Positions 9,965 through 21,454 of a DNA stretch of 64,000 bases are shown piece by piece (within the stretch, counting starts at the first letter, position 1; each line of letters opens with the position of its first letter). The notes under the pieces are model-generated. The model was not told the DNA's origin, searched no databases, and worked only from the letters and a program-made list of their open reading frames with translations. The stretch is from the NCBI GenBank assembly GCA_032622095.1, contig CP136066.1:185106716-185170715 (forward strand). The letters run 5' to 3'. This DNA comes from Siphonodentalium dalli. Its lineage: Eukaryota > Mollusca > Scaphopoda > Gadilida > Siphonodentaliidae. A program made the translations under genes and the position numbers.

Positions 9965-10165
9965 TCAAACCAAACACAATCTTAGGTGTTATTACTTTCA
10001 TGTCAAATAGCAACAATATTTCTGTATACCTTGGTTACAAAGCACATTTTGTGCTTAAAGGTGCCTTAATTTTCTTTGGTGGTATTACTTTCATGTGAAA
10101 TAGCAACAATATTTCTGTGTACATTGGTGACAAAGCAAATTTTGTTCTTAAAGGTACCTTAATTT
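9965..10165. repeat. tandem duplication of ~92 bp
   Basis: Two direct copies with GGTGTTATTACTTTCATGT, AATAGCAACAATATTTCTGT and AAAGGT.CCTTAATTT. Confidence 0.85.
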
Positions 10166-10438
10166 CAAAACAAATGAAAAATACTAGCGACACAATTTGC
10201 AAAAATATATATGAACAAACACTGTAAATACTGTTGATTTATTTTTCTCTTATTTTTGTTTGTTTACTAGTTACGTTTATTTTTTATAAACATTTTTTAT
10301 AAATTTACGTTCTACAAAGGGAACACAGTGTTTAAACATATTGTTAAATAATTATGGCAAACTCTCAATTTGACTGATCAGAATTGACCATTATTCCTCA
10401 TCTATTATGAACTGTTCACTGATATTTATATACATTCA

Positions 10439-10663
10439 GAGTATGAGGAACAATCCTTGAAATAGGATGTCTGTCATTTGCAGAATGATGTTTATCAGAG
10501 GGTGAATTTGGTGATGCTAGCCCACTATGTCTCAGTAGAATGAGGTTTCCCAGAGAGTGAATTTGGTGATGCTAGCTTGCTATACGGGGTAGTAACACTA
10601 AATTCGCCCTCTATGGACCTCATTCTGCAAATGACAGACACCCTATTTCAAGGCTTGATGAGG
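10439..10663. mobile_element. fold-back MITE
   Basis: Arms with CTTGAAATAGG.TGTCTGTC, ATTTGCAGAATGA and GGGTGAATTTGGTGATGCTA are complementary to the right half. No coding capacity. Confidence 0.78.
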
Positions 10664-11397
10664 AAATTATTTTGCGAATCCCAAAACGCACAATATTTTT
10701 TGCAAACATGTATATTCTGCACATACGTTAACAGTCATTATACTATACATTTGTTCACTCGAAATCTGACATCTGACATTTGATATGTAAGTCCTCTTAC
10801 AACTGGGTTGACACTATTATCTTCTTTATTCCTATTTATTCATCTGTGGGATTAAACAGATAATAGTTGAAAACTTGATGTTCTTATTATTCTGAACTCA
10901 GCAAATTGAGTGCACAAACAAATAGGCTTCTAAGTCAGATTTCTTAAAATGTAGTCAGAAACCAAACTTAATATTTGGTGTTGGAAAATAGGTGTTTGTA
11001 TGCTGTTGCACCTGACATAGTTTAACTAAAACAGCCATTTGGTTTGTGATATATAGTCCATTTGTAGGTTTGAACAGTTAAAATAATAAAAAAAAAAAAC
11101 TGTTCTCTTAGCAATGTGAACTCCCTACAAATTTAGCACTTCTTTTGTCTATTCACATTCCTACAATCGAATAACTAGGAATCTAAGAGATATTTAACAG
11201 CATTTTGAGATGTTTGTCAGTCTACCTCATGCAAATATGCACTATAGTTTGTTCAACTTTGTTGATCAATCACTGTAAATAATGTTGTTTGTATTTCTTG
11301 TTTTAGTCACTTGAATTGTGATATATAACCCATTTTTTCATAAATGGAACGATGTTATCTACTTTATTCCTATTTATTTATTTGTAGGTTGGAACTA

Positions 11398-14300
11398 CTC
11401 TAGTAGCTGAGGGCGTTTTGTATGCACTTTTATGTCCAGAGCAAAACTCTTCACGAATCCACTAATTGAAGGTACACGAACAATATTTGGTTGGTGACAC
11501 ATTTCCCATTGAGGGCGAAATGGGTCAAATGGCCACGCCCCTTTTTGCGCGAAGTACTACCACCCGCCGTGACCATATCTCCAGAACCGTTGGCCAAAGG
11601 GGGTCGTGTGACCACTCAAAATGTGCGGAATGGCCACATTATGGGGGGTCAGTAATACATTTTCATATCCAAAAGTCAATGGTTTTTAAGATAATTGCCA
11701 AAAACAAAAACAAAACCATTTTAAGGGCCCAATTTTGGGGTTCAGCACTTTTATCTCAATTTATTCGAATTTTATTGATCTATATCCATCGGTGCCACAT
11801 ATAGGTATACTTGCTGTACCATTATCGGATGGGATTGACCTCCAATGAGCTCTTGACCCTGAAAATCCACATTATGGGCGGTCAGTAAATTACACAGTAA
11901 TACATTTTCATATCCAAAAGTCAATGGTTTTTAAGATAATTGCCAAAAACCGATTTCAGCATGTTACACACCACAAGTATACAATACCACCAAGGCCACA
12001 GCATATGTATGACACTTTTTAAAGAACTATCCGAATTCTCTGATCGACTTAAGAGCACAATTGACCACACACAATGGGATTAGCTGGAAATTGCTGCTGA
12101 GGATGTGTTGATCCCAACACACAACGTGAGCTCTTCATGACTGAACATGCCTTGGAAACTGGTGTGCTTTACCAAAAATCAGGTAACAATTGTGCTCTAA
12201 TCAACAGAAATGTACAGATTGAACAAAACAGGTTTTCAAAATTTGTTATCAACATTTAACAGCTGATCTGATTTAAGTGACCAAGATATGAAACATGCTA
12301 AACACTTTTACTAAATGGAATGACCAACTGTTTGCTTCATGCAGCAGCCACATGTTGCGATCCTAAAATGGGTATTGCACCTGGGCATAGTAAAAACATG
12401 TTGTAATCAGATGGGAGATGACCATATATACCAGTATATATTTCAGAAGTAATCAATTCTTACAAAAGGACACCTCATCTCACAAAAAGTTTTAGGAAAT
12501 GATGGAATGATCACTATTCAATCAATAGTAGAATGAGCCTTTGTCAGTCCCACATTAGTTTTGATTGGCCATGATAGTTGCATCACTTGCAGGTTGGAGA
12601 AGATGAGGGTCTATAATTTCACTAACATAATTCTTCATAATAGCTAATAGCCCTCATAACTTACCATTTAAAAGATATTTTCATTTTCAATACCACCTCA
12701 GGTTAAGTGGTCCTGCTAATTTTATATTATGCTGATGGGTACTGATGGATTGATATGTTTGTAGGTCAAAGCAATTCTGTCAAGTACCATCATTTTACCT
12801 AAAGTTGGTTATTTTTGCATTGTTTGGCTAACCCGAGCAATTTGTGCAAAAGTCAGTGTCTGTATGCAACATTCAAGAACATATATACTTCAAAATTTTA
12901 TTGTGTACGCTGATGTTTGGTAAACAACAGGAATAGTCATCTCAATTATGGCCAGTTTGTAAAAACCAGCACCCATTATTAAAATATTTCACAATATACA
13001 TGTTTTTTAATGTTTTCTACACATTGTGGCTTATCCTCGATTCGTTCAGATCGCTTTGCTCTACCTGAATATCATACCAAATGTATTAGCATCACCACTA
13101 AACTTGGGATGAATACTGCCAAATGAATATATTGTGATAAGGGCAGTGGAAAAATAATGGTTGAGTCTTTTCTAAATATAATTCTAGTAAAACCTACACA
13201 ATACCGTCTTGGTCTGATAAGACTCAGAGTCATGTTTATTTAGGAGTATAGACATGAAGTCCACCAGTTTCATGAAAATTAAATGGGCTCTGCACTAGTA
13301 ACATCTGGACTCCTGGGACCCATTAATATTGACAAATGCAACACAAATGAAAAATACATAGTAACTTTCCTCAAACATAGATTATAACCTGACAATCATT
13401 GTGTTTGAATGTATATGTAGGCATGGCCATAGCATGTTTTTTGAAATACTGCAGAGTGCAGACCATAAATTTCACTAGAATATACATGTAGTTACTGCAT
13501 GTACATCACACACATAAGGCGACTGACACACATAAACGTACCTGCAGGGTTCACAATATTTGACATGTAAACTATATATATATATCTCTCCTGTGCCTAT
13601 AACATCAAACCAAACGGTTTACACTACTTTTACTGACATTTTTGGTGTGGCACATATACATACATAAAAAATAAAAGTCAATTTAAAGGGACGAAATGAA
13701 AAATAAATTTGTGCAACTATAATGGAGATCTATATTGCATTACAACATCCACAAATCTACAAAATCTACAACATCCACAAATCTACAAAAACATCTGACT
13801 ATCATAGACATTGGTAATGTGATCATTTTTCCTTGATAAGTTGAAACATGAGGGAGGATTGCATAGCATGGCTAGCCATTATTTGTTCTAGAATAATGTA
13901 CATGTTAGGGAAATTGTAGAACCTTTATACAAAATGGTGATGCAGCCAATCAAAATTGATGTGGGACTGATAAAGACACAACCTGCTCGACTACTGCATC
14001 ATACTGATTGATCAAATTGTAGTAACTCAACATTTACTAAACCTACTTGTGGGCTGAGTATAATTCAATTCAACATTAGAATACCATAAACACACCCTGT
14101 TCTCCCATAAGTTTAAAGAAAATAACACATTGAACTCATTTACAAGCATATTGCTAATGTGATATATGTCATTCCATTTATAACCATTTTGGCAGCCATC
14201 TCACATCAAAGGCCATGAAATCTAGATAACAAAAGATGAACTACATTCAAATTATATCACCAGGTAACCTTTTTGTAGGAGTTTTAGGTTACTGATCAAA

Positions 14301-14871
14301 TACCGTATAATTGATGATTTCCTCAACATCTTTGTTATTGGGAAAATGTCTGTTTTTTCATTCTACGACCAATATATTCCATCCAAAAACCTTATTTTCA
14401 GGGTCAAGAGCTCCTTGGAGGTCAATCTCATCCCATAATGGTACAGACATTATACATATATGTGGCACCGATGGATATAGATCAATAAAATTTGAATTGG
14501 GGGCTCAGCTTTGAGATAAAAGTGCTGAACCCCAAAATTGGGCCCTTAAAAATGGATTTTATTTTTTTTGGCAATTATCTTAAAAACCATGGACTTTTGG
14601 ATATGAAAATGTATTACTGACCCCCCATAATGTGGCCATTCTGCACATTTTGAGTGGTCAGACGACCCCCTATGTCCAACGGTTCTGGAGATATAGTCAC
14701 GGCGGGTGGTAGTACTTCGCGCAAAAAGGGGCGTGGCCATTTGACCCATTTCGCCCTCAATGGGAAATGTGTCACCAACCAAATATTGTTCGTGTACCGT
14801 CAATTAGTGGATTCGTGAAGAGTTTTGCTCTGGACATAAAAGTGCATACAAAACGCCCTCAGCTACTAGAG
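11398..14871. mobile_element. nonautonomous transposon nested in the Polinton, TA target duplication
   Basis: The ends are CTCTAGTAGCTGAGGGCG and its complement CGCCCTCAGCTACTAGAG, flanked by TA at 11396-11397 and 14872-14873. Inverted arms match closely for about 450-600 bp, including TTGGTTGGTGACACATTTCC and GGGGCGTGGCCATTTGACCC, and more diverged complementarity continues inward (a block with CAGTCCCACAT near 12550 pairs with 13960). The longest open frames lie inside the arms and are mirrored in both, so they are not a transposase. A TA duplication is typical of the Tc1/mariner superfamily, but the long arms are atypical. Confidence 0.85.
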
Positions 14872-14873
14872 TA

Positions 14874-15312
14874 AACAGCTAATAACTGTTTTCTTTTCAA
14901 ATTTATCAGTCTACCTCATATGGATATACAGATGTGTTGTGGTTAAAGATATCCTGACTGATTTATTACTATCAAACTGCAAACCTCAAAAAAAATTAAA
15001 AATAATAAAAATTTTAAACAATATGTCAAGTTGTAATATAGTCTCAATTTTGTTTCAGAAAATTGCAACAAAAAAAAGAAAGAAAGAAATAAAAAAAAGT
15101 GACTTATAAACCGTGCATGCTATTGTTCACAAAAAAAAGAAAGAAACAAGTCTTGGTTAATAAAGAGATTTTGCTAAATTTTAGTCTTTTCAACTAAGCG
15201 TTATATCAGTCAGGACATATTTAATCAGTATAAAGTACAGCTCTAGTACAAATGTTTTGCTCTTTATTTATATATTTTTATATATTTTATATATATATTT
15301 GTATAACTGCTG
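14874..15312. other. non-coding AT/purine-rich stretch
   Basis: Contains A/G-rich runs (AAAGAAAGAAAGAAA around 15075) and TA-rich tracts. No gene seen. Confidence 0.5.
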
Positions 15313-15587
15313 TTAAAAGGGCCCACTGTAACTAAATCCAGATATTCATCTTAGGGAGACACATTTCTTACTATATGGTGAACGAAATTTAACAACTAAG
15401 CACATTGATGTACTTTGTTTTCATTCCTGACTCAAATTGAATCAATATATATTCAATTTGAGTCAGGAATGAAAACAAAGTATGCACCAATGTGTTTAGT
15501 TGATCAATTTCAAACACCATATAGCAAGATATGAGCCTCCCTAAGATAAATAGCCGGTTTTAGGTACAGTCTCCCTTTATTTTCAGT
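15313..15587. mobile_element. palindromic MITE centred near 15445
   Basis: The central perfect inverted repeat (TTTCATTCCTGACTCAAATTGAA and its complement) is nearly contiguous. The arms extend with TATCTTAGGGAG and CATATGG-type blocks to AAGGG/CCCTTT ends. Confidence 0.8.
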
Positions 15588-15839
15588 ATATTTCAATATC
15601 TGTTCAACATATAATATATGACTATTGACCTATATATGCAAGGAATGACATCAGTTCACCGATAAAGGTGGTTGCGTATATTAGAATACAATATATTACA
15701 TATTGTTTGCAAATTAATATTTTTCCTCCACAAACTATATAGATCAATGATCAAGTTTACAGTGCGCTGTGTGCATGTGGATGACTAAGTGTGCAGAATT
15801 TGAAACCAAAAGGCCTCTAATATTAATAAACCACTTCCA

Positions 15840-18800
15840 CTAACTTTGGGTATTATACTGAATAGCATAATGGCCAAAGCTGAGTGTGGTGATGCCATTA
15901 TCTGCAATATATCGCTTGTCATCAAATGCACTCAGGGCGCGTTTATTTATATGTGTGCAAAAAAGTTGGTGTTTCTTGCTCAAAATTCTGTTTAATCTAC
16001 ACATTGTCTTGTCCGTATTTCCAAACAAACAATTGTAATAGTCAACAAATTTCAGTTTTTGATCGCCTCTAACAACTCCCTTCGCTCTTCTTTTCTCAGT
16101 ATCGCCATAGCAATATGCATACACTTTAGAGCGAAGTCCACAAAAGCTCTTTATTGGTATACCATAAGATTCATCTTTCATTAACTCAACTTGGGCCTTG
16201 TTGTCACTGCTGTATAAAAAGTGGTCTTTATCATAGTTGCTGGTGTCAAACAGTTCTTTGTTTTGTAACATATCATTATAAATATCCTCACACTTCACAT
16301 GTTAGGTCAAAGAGTCTGTGTCGGTGAATAATAATTTTGCATTCTCACCATACAGTTTTTTAATATAGTTGTAGTGAAAATCATACATCAAATACTTTGA
16401 TAATTCCAGAATTGCGAATCCGAGATAGACTGGTTTGTTCAAAACGAGTTTCACTTTGCTGCATTCAACTCCAACCAAGTCATTATTAAAAATCTCAAAA
16501 CGTTTGAATGATGGTTTTGATATATATTTTCTCAATTTGTGTTCATTATTTATTAATGAAATATTCACCCTTCCTCGAACATTTTCGAGAGCCTTTCCAT
16601 ATATCGACACATTCAAGAGTTTGAATATAAATTTTTCAGTGGCATTTTTAGCTTCGGCTCGCTTTTGTGTGTTAAAGTCGATATATGGTTTGAGAATACG
16701 TTTTTGTTCAAAACGTAACACTCTGTGAATTTTTTTCAACTTGAGTCCCAACTCCAGACACTGTTGCAGATTTTTGTAGTGAATAATATAATGTTGTTTA
16801 TCATATAATGTTAACACTAGTTTTTCTGTGGTATGGAATTTGGCATCTCCATTATGCAAACGCCATAGCTGCTGACTATATTGCGAAATTTCATCAAAGT
16901 CACAACGGCGTCGCTCAACAGCCAGTGGATAGCAGTTGTGCGTATCATGTAGATGTTCTGGGTACTCTAGATCAACTTCTAGCACATATCCATGTTTGTC
17001 ATCAAAAGCTATTGAACTGATGTCCAAATTGCTTATTTCCTCTTGAGTCAAGAATTGAAATGAGCGATATGGCATTGGTTGACATTGACTCCACCCATAT
17101 AAATTATTAGCATCGTATGATGCGACATAGGATGTTTCTTGTGTTGTATCATAACTTTCGCCTATATATTTATTGTTGGCCTCTGCAAATCGCTGTGTTA
17201 TGCAGGAAATTCCGCCTCTTATTCCCTTTTCGAAGAAAATGTACTGATCAGGATCAGTTATAAGCTCAAATTCGGCATCAGTTTTTAAGAGCATTGCACT
17301 CCAACTATAACCTGGAGCAGAATAGAAATGGAGGGTATCCAGACCATAGTACTGATAGCAGATATCTCGAAACTGTTCAAATACACAGGCTAACAAACAG
17401 ACATCACTTTTTAAATAAAGATCATGGTAGTCGCCCAGATTTTTCATATTGAATTTGGTCCAAACATTGTGGGCATGTTGATATTCTGAATCAGTAATAT
17501 TACTTTCTGTCATTTTGTTGTAAAATTTGTCCTTTTCCGGAAGTTTCGTTTCACCAAACACATTTACTGATGTGACATACTCATAGAAGTATACACCTTT
17601 CCTCTTGAGCAAATTGCATTGTTCAGGTGTGAATCCCTCATCATTTAGATAAGGAAAATTATAGTTGTCAAAGTCTTTCAAGTTTTCTACCAGCGTCTCC
17701 AGCGATGCGTTCAAAAATTGATAAGAGTCGATAAAGCGTAATTTTCCTATACTGAAAGACAGATATTTTTCCATATTATTGGGTATACATGTAATAGGTT
17801 CGCCGAACTTTCCCATAGCTTGACATATAAGATGCGAATCAAATCCACGAAGATTGTGCATAATCACGGGAATAAATAAAGGCGCTTTGAGATGCAAATT
17901 ACAGCCATCGCAACTGGGTCCGTTGTAGAGCCCGCTGACATGGCAGTGGTGGCGGCATTTCCTTCTGTTTTCGTTAAACTTTCTATTGCAATTATAACAT
18001 TCCGTTGCTGCTTCAAAGTCCAGTTGCTGCTTTTCCGTGATGATCATATCAGCTGTTTCCTCTAAAATACTTTCAATTTCCTCAACCTCCTCAAATAGTT
18101 TTTCTAGAAAATAGTCTATAACACCAGTGTCTGAGCTATAGATAAATGTAGGTTTTGTATAGGTCTCATCCACCTTGCAAACACGTTTGATTCCAAAACT
18201 GAGTGGATTGAGATTTGCATATGGTGTGCTGGAGGAAATGTCAGGGGTTGGGTCGCATTTGCTAATTTGCTCAACAGTCGTTTCCAGGTCAGCATAGATG
18301 CAGAATGGGATTACAAATTTTTTGTTGTATTCATTGAATCGCACAATTTTATCCTTTTCTGCAGGATAACAGGTTTTTTGAAAGCCGAAAGCTTGACACT
18401 CCTGCATATGTGCATCCCTGTCAGTCCAAGTTCGAAATGAGCACAGACAAAATCTACAGAAAAAATAGTTCTTGTGTGATGTTTGCCTTTTGAATCTTGT
18501 TAAGAGTCTATCCAAATCTTTTATACATGTATAATGTGTTTTATCTTCATTGTGAAACAATAGCAGGTCTGCGTGAGGCTCGTTTGGAGGATATATATTA
18601 GTTATCCTTAAAGGGAACACCTGTTTGTCCTCATATCCAAATACGCTCACAGATATATTGTTCATCCGCTCAAACTTTGTGATATCTTCTATTTTCATTG
18701 GAAAAGTCAATCCGTTCAACCGAAGGCTGTCTTTGTATGGCAAATAAGTGCTCACACGGTTCGGATTGTTCATTTTTCGGTGTACACTAGCCAAAACAGC

Positions 18801-19685
18801 CCACACGAAGCAGTATTCATCATTGTTTACTACATTGATTATCGATCGTGAATGAGTTAGCTCGCTTGGCGTTGCTATATAGCTGCTGGCTGACAAAGGT
18901 TTATACATTGCCATACTGATATCCAAATGCTGTATTCTCCTTATTCTCCAACCGCTGCCCCTATGTATAAAGGTGTTGAATGATTCGAACATTTTGTGAA
19001 ACCCAGTATTAATATCGGCAATGTCCAATTGATCACTGGTCACACACTTGAATAGTTGCGTTCGAAAGTGTGTCTCTATAACACTATCCTCTCCACCCTG
19101 CTCATCGCTTGGCTTGAACATTGAAATGCACAGACTGAGATGCCATTTCATTCCATTATATCGCTGCATTTTTTCCTCCAGAATGGTCAAAATCTTTTTT
19201 CTGTTGTTAGCGAAAAACACAATCATATCATCTGTTTCCGGCCTGTTTGCTGGTTTAATTTTCACCACAGTCACAATCTTATTCAACGCTGAAGTTTCAT
19301 TTTCCAGTTCACTGTCACTAGAGTCATTCGATTGTCCCTCTGCTGATATACTATCATTAAGAACTTGATTAATGATATTTGGTGGTTGTATTGTTCTATT
19401 TGAGCTCTGAATCGTTTCAACTTTTGGCGGTTGTGTTGTTGTTCTATTTGAGCTCTGAATCGATTCAACTTTCTGCCTTTTTCTTGGCTCTCTTTTGTGA
19501 ATATTCCTGAGATGTCTACTCAAAGTTTCATTTGTCTTAAACTCTTTGTTGCACAATTCACATATATAATCCTCATCATGCATAATCTTGTGTTTCCTCA
19601 ACGAGCTATGATTTGCATAAGTTCTATTACATTTGTCACAATCAAATCTGGGAGTTGAAACATTTTGTGCCTCTTGGTTCTGCAT
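15840..19685 (-). pseudogene. Polinton protein-primed DNA polymerase B, interrupted by one in-frame stop
   Basis: Replicative polymerase of the element, about 1,280 codons from ATG 19685. The domains in order are: two C2H2 zinc fingers (residues ~14-63); a low-complexity linker; a region with NNDEYCFVWAVLA (~287-299) and a later HY (~384); a third C2H2-like finger (~410-430); an exonuclease motif YADLETT (~464-470); an EndoVII-like CxxC..CRHHCH segment (~563-596); NLRGFDSHLI (~611-620); palm motif A DANNLYG (~858-864); motif B KLLNVSIYG (~1022-1030); and motif C TDTDS (~1121-1125). Two codons after motif C an in-frame TAA (16304-16302) cuts the frame. The remaining ~153 codons stay open in the same frame to 15840 and carry the usual KDHFLYS and GLRSKVYAY-type tail. 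This is a single point lesson of decay with no frameshift, so it is recent, or a sequencing error, or read through. Confidence 0.95.
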
Positions 19686-20153
19686 AACGTGGTTTACACA
19701 AAAATAATCCTGTGATAGTTATCATGCAGTCTTTGTGCTTATTCAGAATAAATATATAGTGAACCATTTGGTGTAACTATAAGCTAAAATATACCCAACA
19801 GACACAAACATTGTTTACATAGACAATATCAATATATAGCAAACTTCAGCTTGTATAAGAGTGGCACAGCTCAGTAAGTTAACAGCTGCTAATTTGCATA
19901 TACCAACATTAAATATATATAAACATTTATGCAAATATTGTTTGTAACAATCCCCCCCCTGATTTTTGTTTGATATAAATATCATTGGGAATTTGTTGAA
20001 CTAAACATGAATCTATTTACAAAACAGTTTAATACAAACAAACGAAAAGTAACTACATATAAATATTTACAAAAAAAGGGAAAGAATATATAGATATATA
20101 TATGTATGTGTTATATGTATATATAAATAGTAGTTTGCATACCATCAATACAT
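19686..20153. other. spacer upstream of PolB
   Basis: 468 bp between PolB and the ORF chain, the only real gap in the right half. It is AT-rich with TATATA-type tracts and a run of nine C near 19955. It probably holds the PolB promoter and/or the 3' end of the upstream transcript. Confidence 0.45.
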
Positions 20154-20483
20154 TCACAAAGTGAGCCATTTGATTTTTTGTTTTTTTATTTTGGATATTT
20201 TGGCAGTTGGTTTGCAGTCTTTGATACACTCATTGGATATAGCCTCTGAACAATCTGGCTGACAGTTTTGTTTGTAGTAGTCACTGTTTTCTATTTGTGA
20301 TTTGCTGTCTTTGGTACACTCATTGGATATAGTTTCTGAACAAACCGGCTGACAGTTTTGTTTGTAGTAGTCACTCTTTTCTATTTGTGACATAGAAATA
20401 TCAACACTTTGTTTATCATTGTTCAGCTTTTGACACATACTAACATGTTCTTCTTCCGGAATAAGTATCAATTTCCTTGACAT
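20154..20483 (-). CDS. Polinton ORF with MSRKLILIPEEE start and a 30-residue duplication
   Basis: 109 codons from ATG 20483, overlapping the previous ORF by 16 bases. The N-terminus (KLILIPEEEH) resembles the short K-M-x-L-V-P-E-type ORF that follows the small hydrophobic/basic protein in related elements. Most of the rest is two tandem ~30-residue repeats (each with SDYYKQNCQP and ISNEC) encoded by adjacent 90-bp units at about 20212-20301 and 20302-20391, followed by a Lys-rich C-terminus. Function unknown; the family likeness is from memory of the pattern. Confidence 0.65.
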   Translation of the reverse strand: MSRKLILIPEEEHVSMCQKLNNDKQSVDISMSQIEKSDYYKQNCQPVCSETISNECTKDSKSQIENSDYYKQNCQPDCSEAISNECIKDCKPTAKISKIKKQKIKWLTL

Positions 20484-20788
20484 TCTGTAAATAAGCGTAA
20501 AACAGCTCTGATCACTATTGTCAACAGATGTATAACTTGAGTTAGTTTTTGTCTGCGCACTGTCAAAGGCACATTCTTTTGAACAATTTCTCTTAAGATT
20601 GCTCTGTATTTATATAATTTTCGTTCACTGTCACGTGATACAGAAATATTTCCACGAATAATATTGAGTACACATTCTGCCAGAAATTTGATAGCATCTT
20701 TTGGTGAACTTTGTAGAATAAGTTTTCTGTGATCCACTTTACTTCTCAGCAATGAAGTGAGGAAGTTGAAATATTTTCCAATCTTCAT
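20468..20788 (-). CDS. conserved small Polinton protein (basic helix plus hydrophobic C-terminus)
   Basis: 106 codons from ATG 20788, which overlaps the ATPase stop as ATGA. The pattern is typical of the small protein found beside capsid and ATPase genes in metazoan Polintons/adintoviruses: RKLILQSSPKD, then AECVLNIIRG, then a basic stretch LYKYRAILREIV and VPLTVRRQKL, then a hydrophobic segment. In relatives this last part is a membrane-active or core-protein-like tail (compared with adenovirus pX/pVI-like proteins). Here the tail is short (VIHLLTIVIRAVLRLF) and the frame ends as the next ORF starts. The role as a minor virion protein is inferred. Confidence 0.75.
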   Translation of the reverse strand: MKIGKYFNFLTSLLRSKVDHRKLILQSSPKDAIKFLAECVLNIIRGNISVSRDSERKLYKYRAILREIVQKNVPLTVRRQKLTQVIHLLTIVIRAVLRLFTECQGN

Positions 20789-21447
20789 TCCTTTGACGCG
20801 TAAATAATAGCGTTTTCAGATGGAAATATTTTGCTTCTCAATTGCAAACGTCTGTCTGACTTTGGATGAAAGTCAAGTAATATATACCCATAACGAGATT
20901 TAGTTGCAGAATAATATGCATCGAGAAAAAAATTATATTTATCAGGAAATGCCTGTCTGGCCAATGAGAGTACCTGCTGCACACACCTGCGATTCTCAAA
21001 CAAAAGAAAGTAATGTGTATTAAGGGAAATTGTTCTCATAGATCGGCCTTGAGCAAACAAGTTCTGTGAAATAAATATATTAGATACATTACAATGATGA
21101 CATTTGACTGTAAATAAATTCAACACATCAAGATTGTTGCAAACCTGTGACATCAGATCATCTAGAATTAATAATTTGTGACCTTCAGTTTGTTGCAACC
21201 ATTTGTCTATTGTCTCATTAGAAGGTATTCCTTTATAGAAAACAATATTCTTTGACAGTGTCTCGTATAGAGGCTGCCAAGTATTATAACACAGGTAGGT
21301 TGCTTGCACAGGTTGAGAGAACATAGTTTTTGAATTCTCTAATATCCTTTTGACGAGGAATGTTTTTCCACTACTGGTACATCCCACAACAGCAATATTT
21401 GTTGGTGATTGAAACTTCAAGGAGTTTTCATCAATATAGGTTTGCAT
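20785..21447 (-). CDS. Polinton FtsK/HerA-type DNA-packaging ATPase
   Basis: 220 codons from ATG 21447, 7 bp after the capsid stop. Walker A is GCTSSGKT (residues ~22-29) and Walker B is KLLILDDLM (~91-99). An FISQNLF sensor-like segment follows at ~126-132, with a conserved Arg shortly after (QGRSMRT). Size and motifs fit the A32/FtsK-HerA packaging ATPases of Polintons, adintoviruses and relatives, which drive the genome into the capsid. The frame is intact. Confidence 0.92.
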   Translation of the reverse strand: MQTYIDENSLKFQSPTNIAVVGCTSSGKTFLVKRILENSKTMFSQPVQATYLCYNTWQPLYETLSKNIVFYKGIPSNETIDKWLQQTEGHKLLILDDLMSQVCNNLDVLNLFTVKCHHCNVSNIFISQNLFAQGRSMRTISLNTHYFLLFENRRCVQQVLSLARQAFPDKYNFFLDAYYSATKSRYGYILLDFHPKSDRRLQLRSKIFPSENAIIYASKE

Positions 21448-21454
21448 TGTGTTG

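Noticed and set aside
11466-14803. Two similar ~85-110-residue ORFs near 11.5 and 14.7 kb
   Set aside because: They are mirror copies within the inverted arms of the nested transposon and resemble no transposase.
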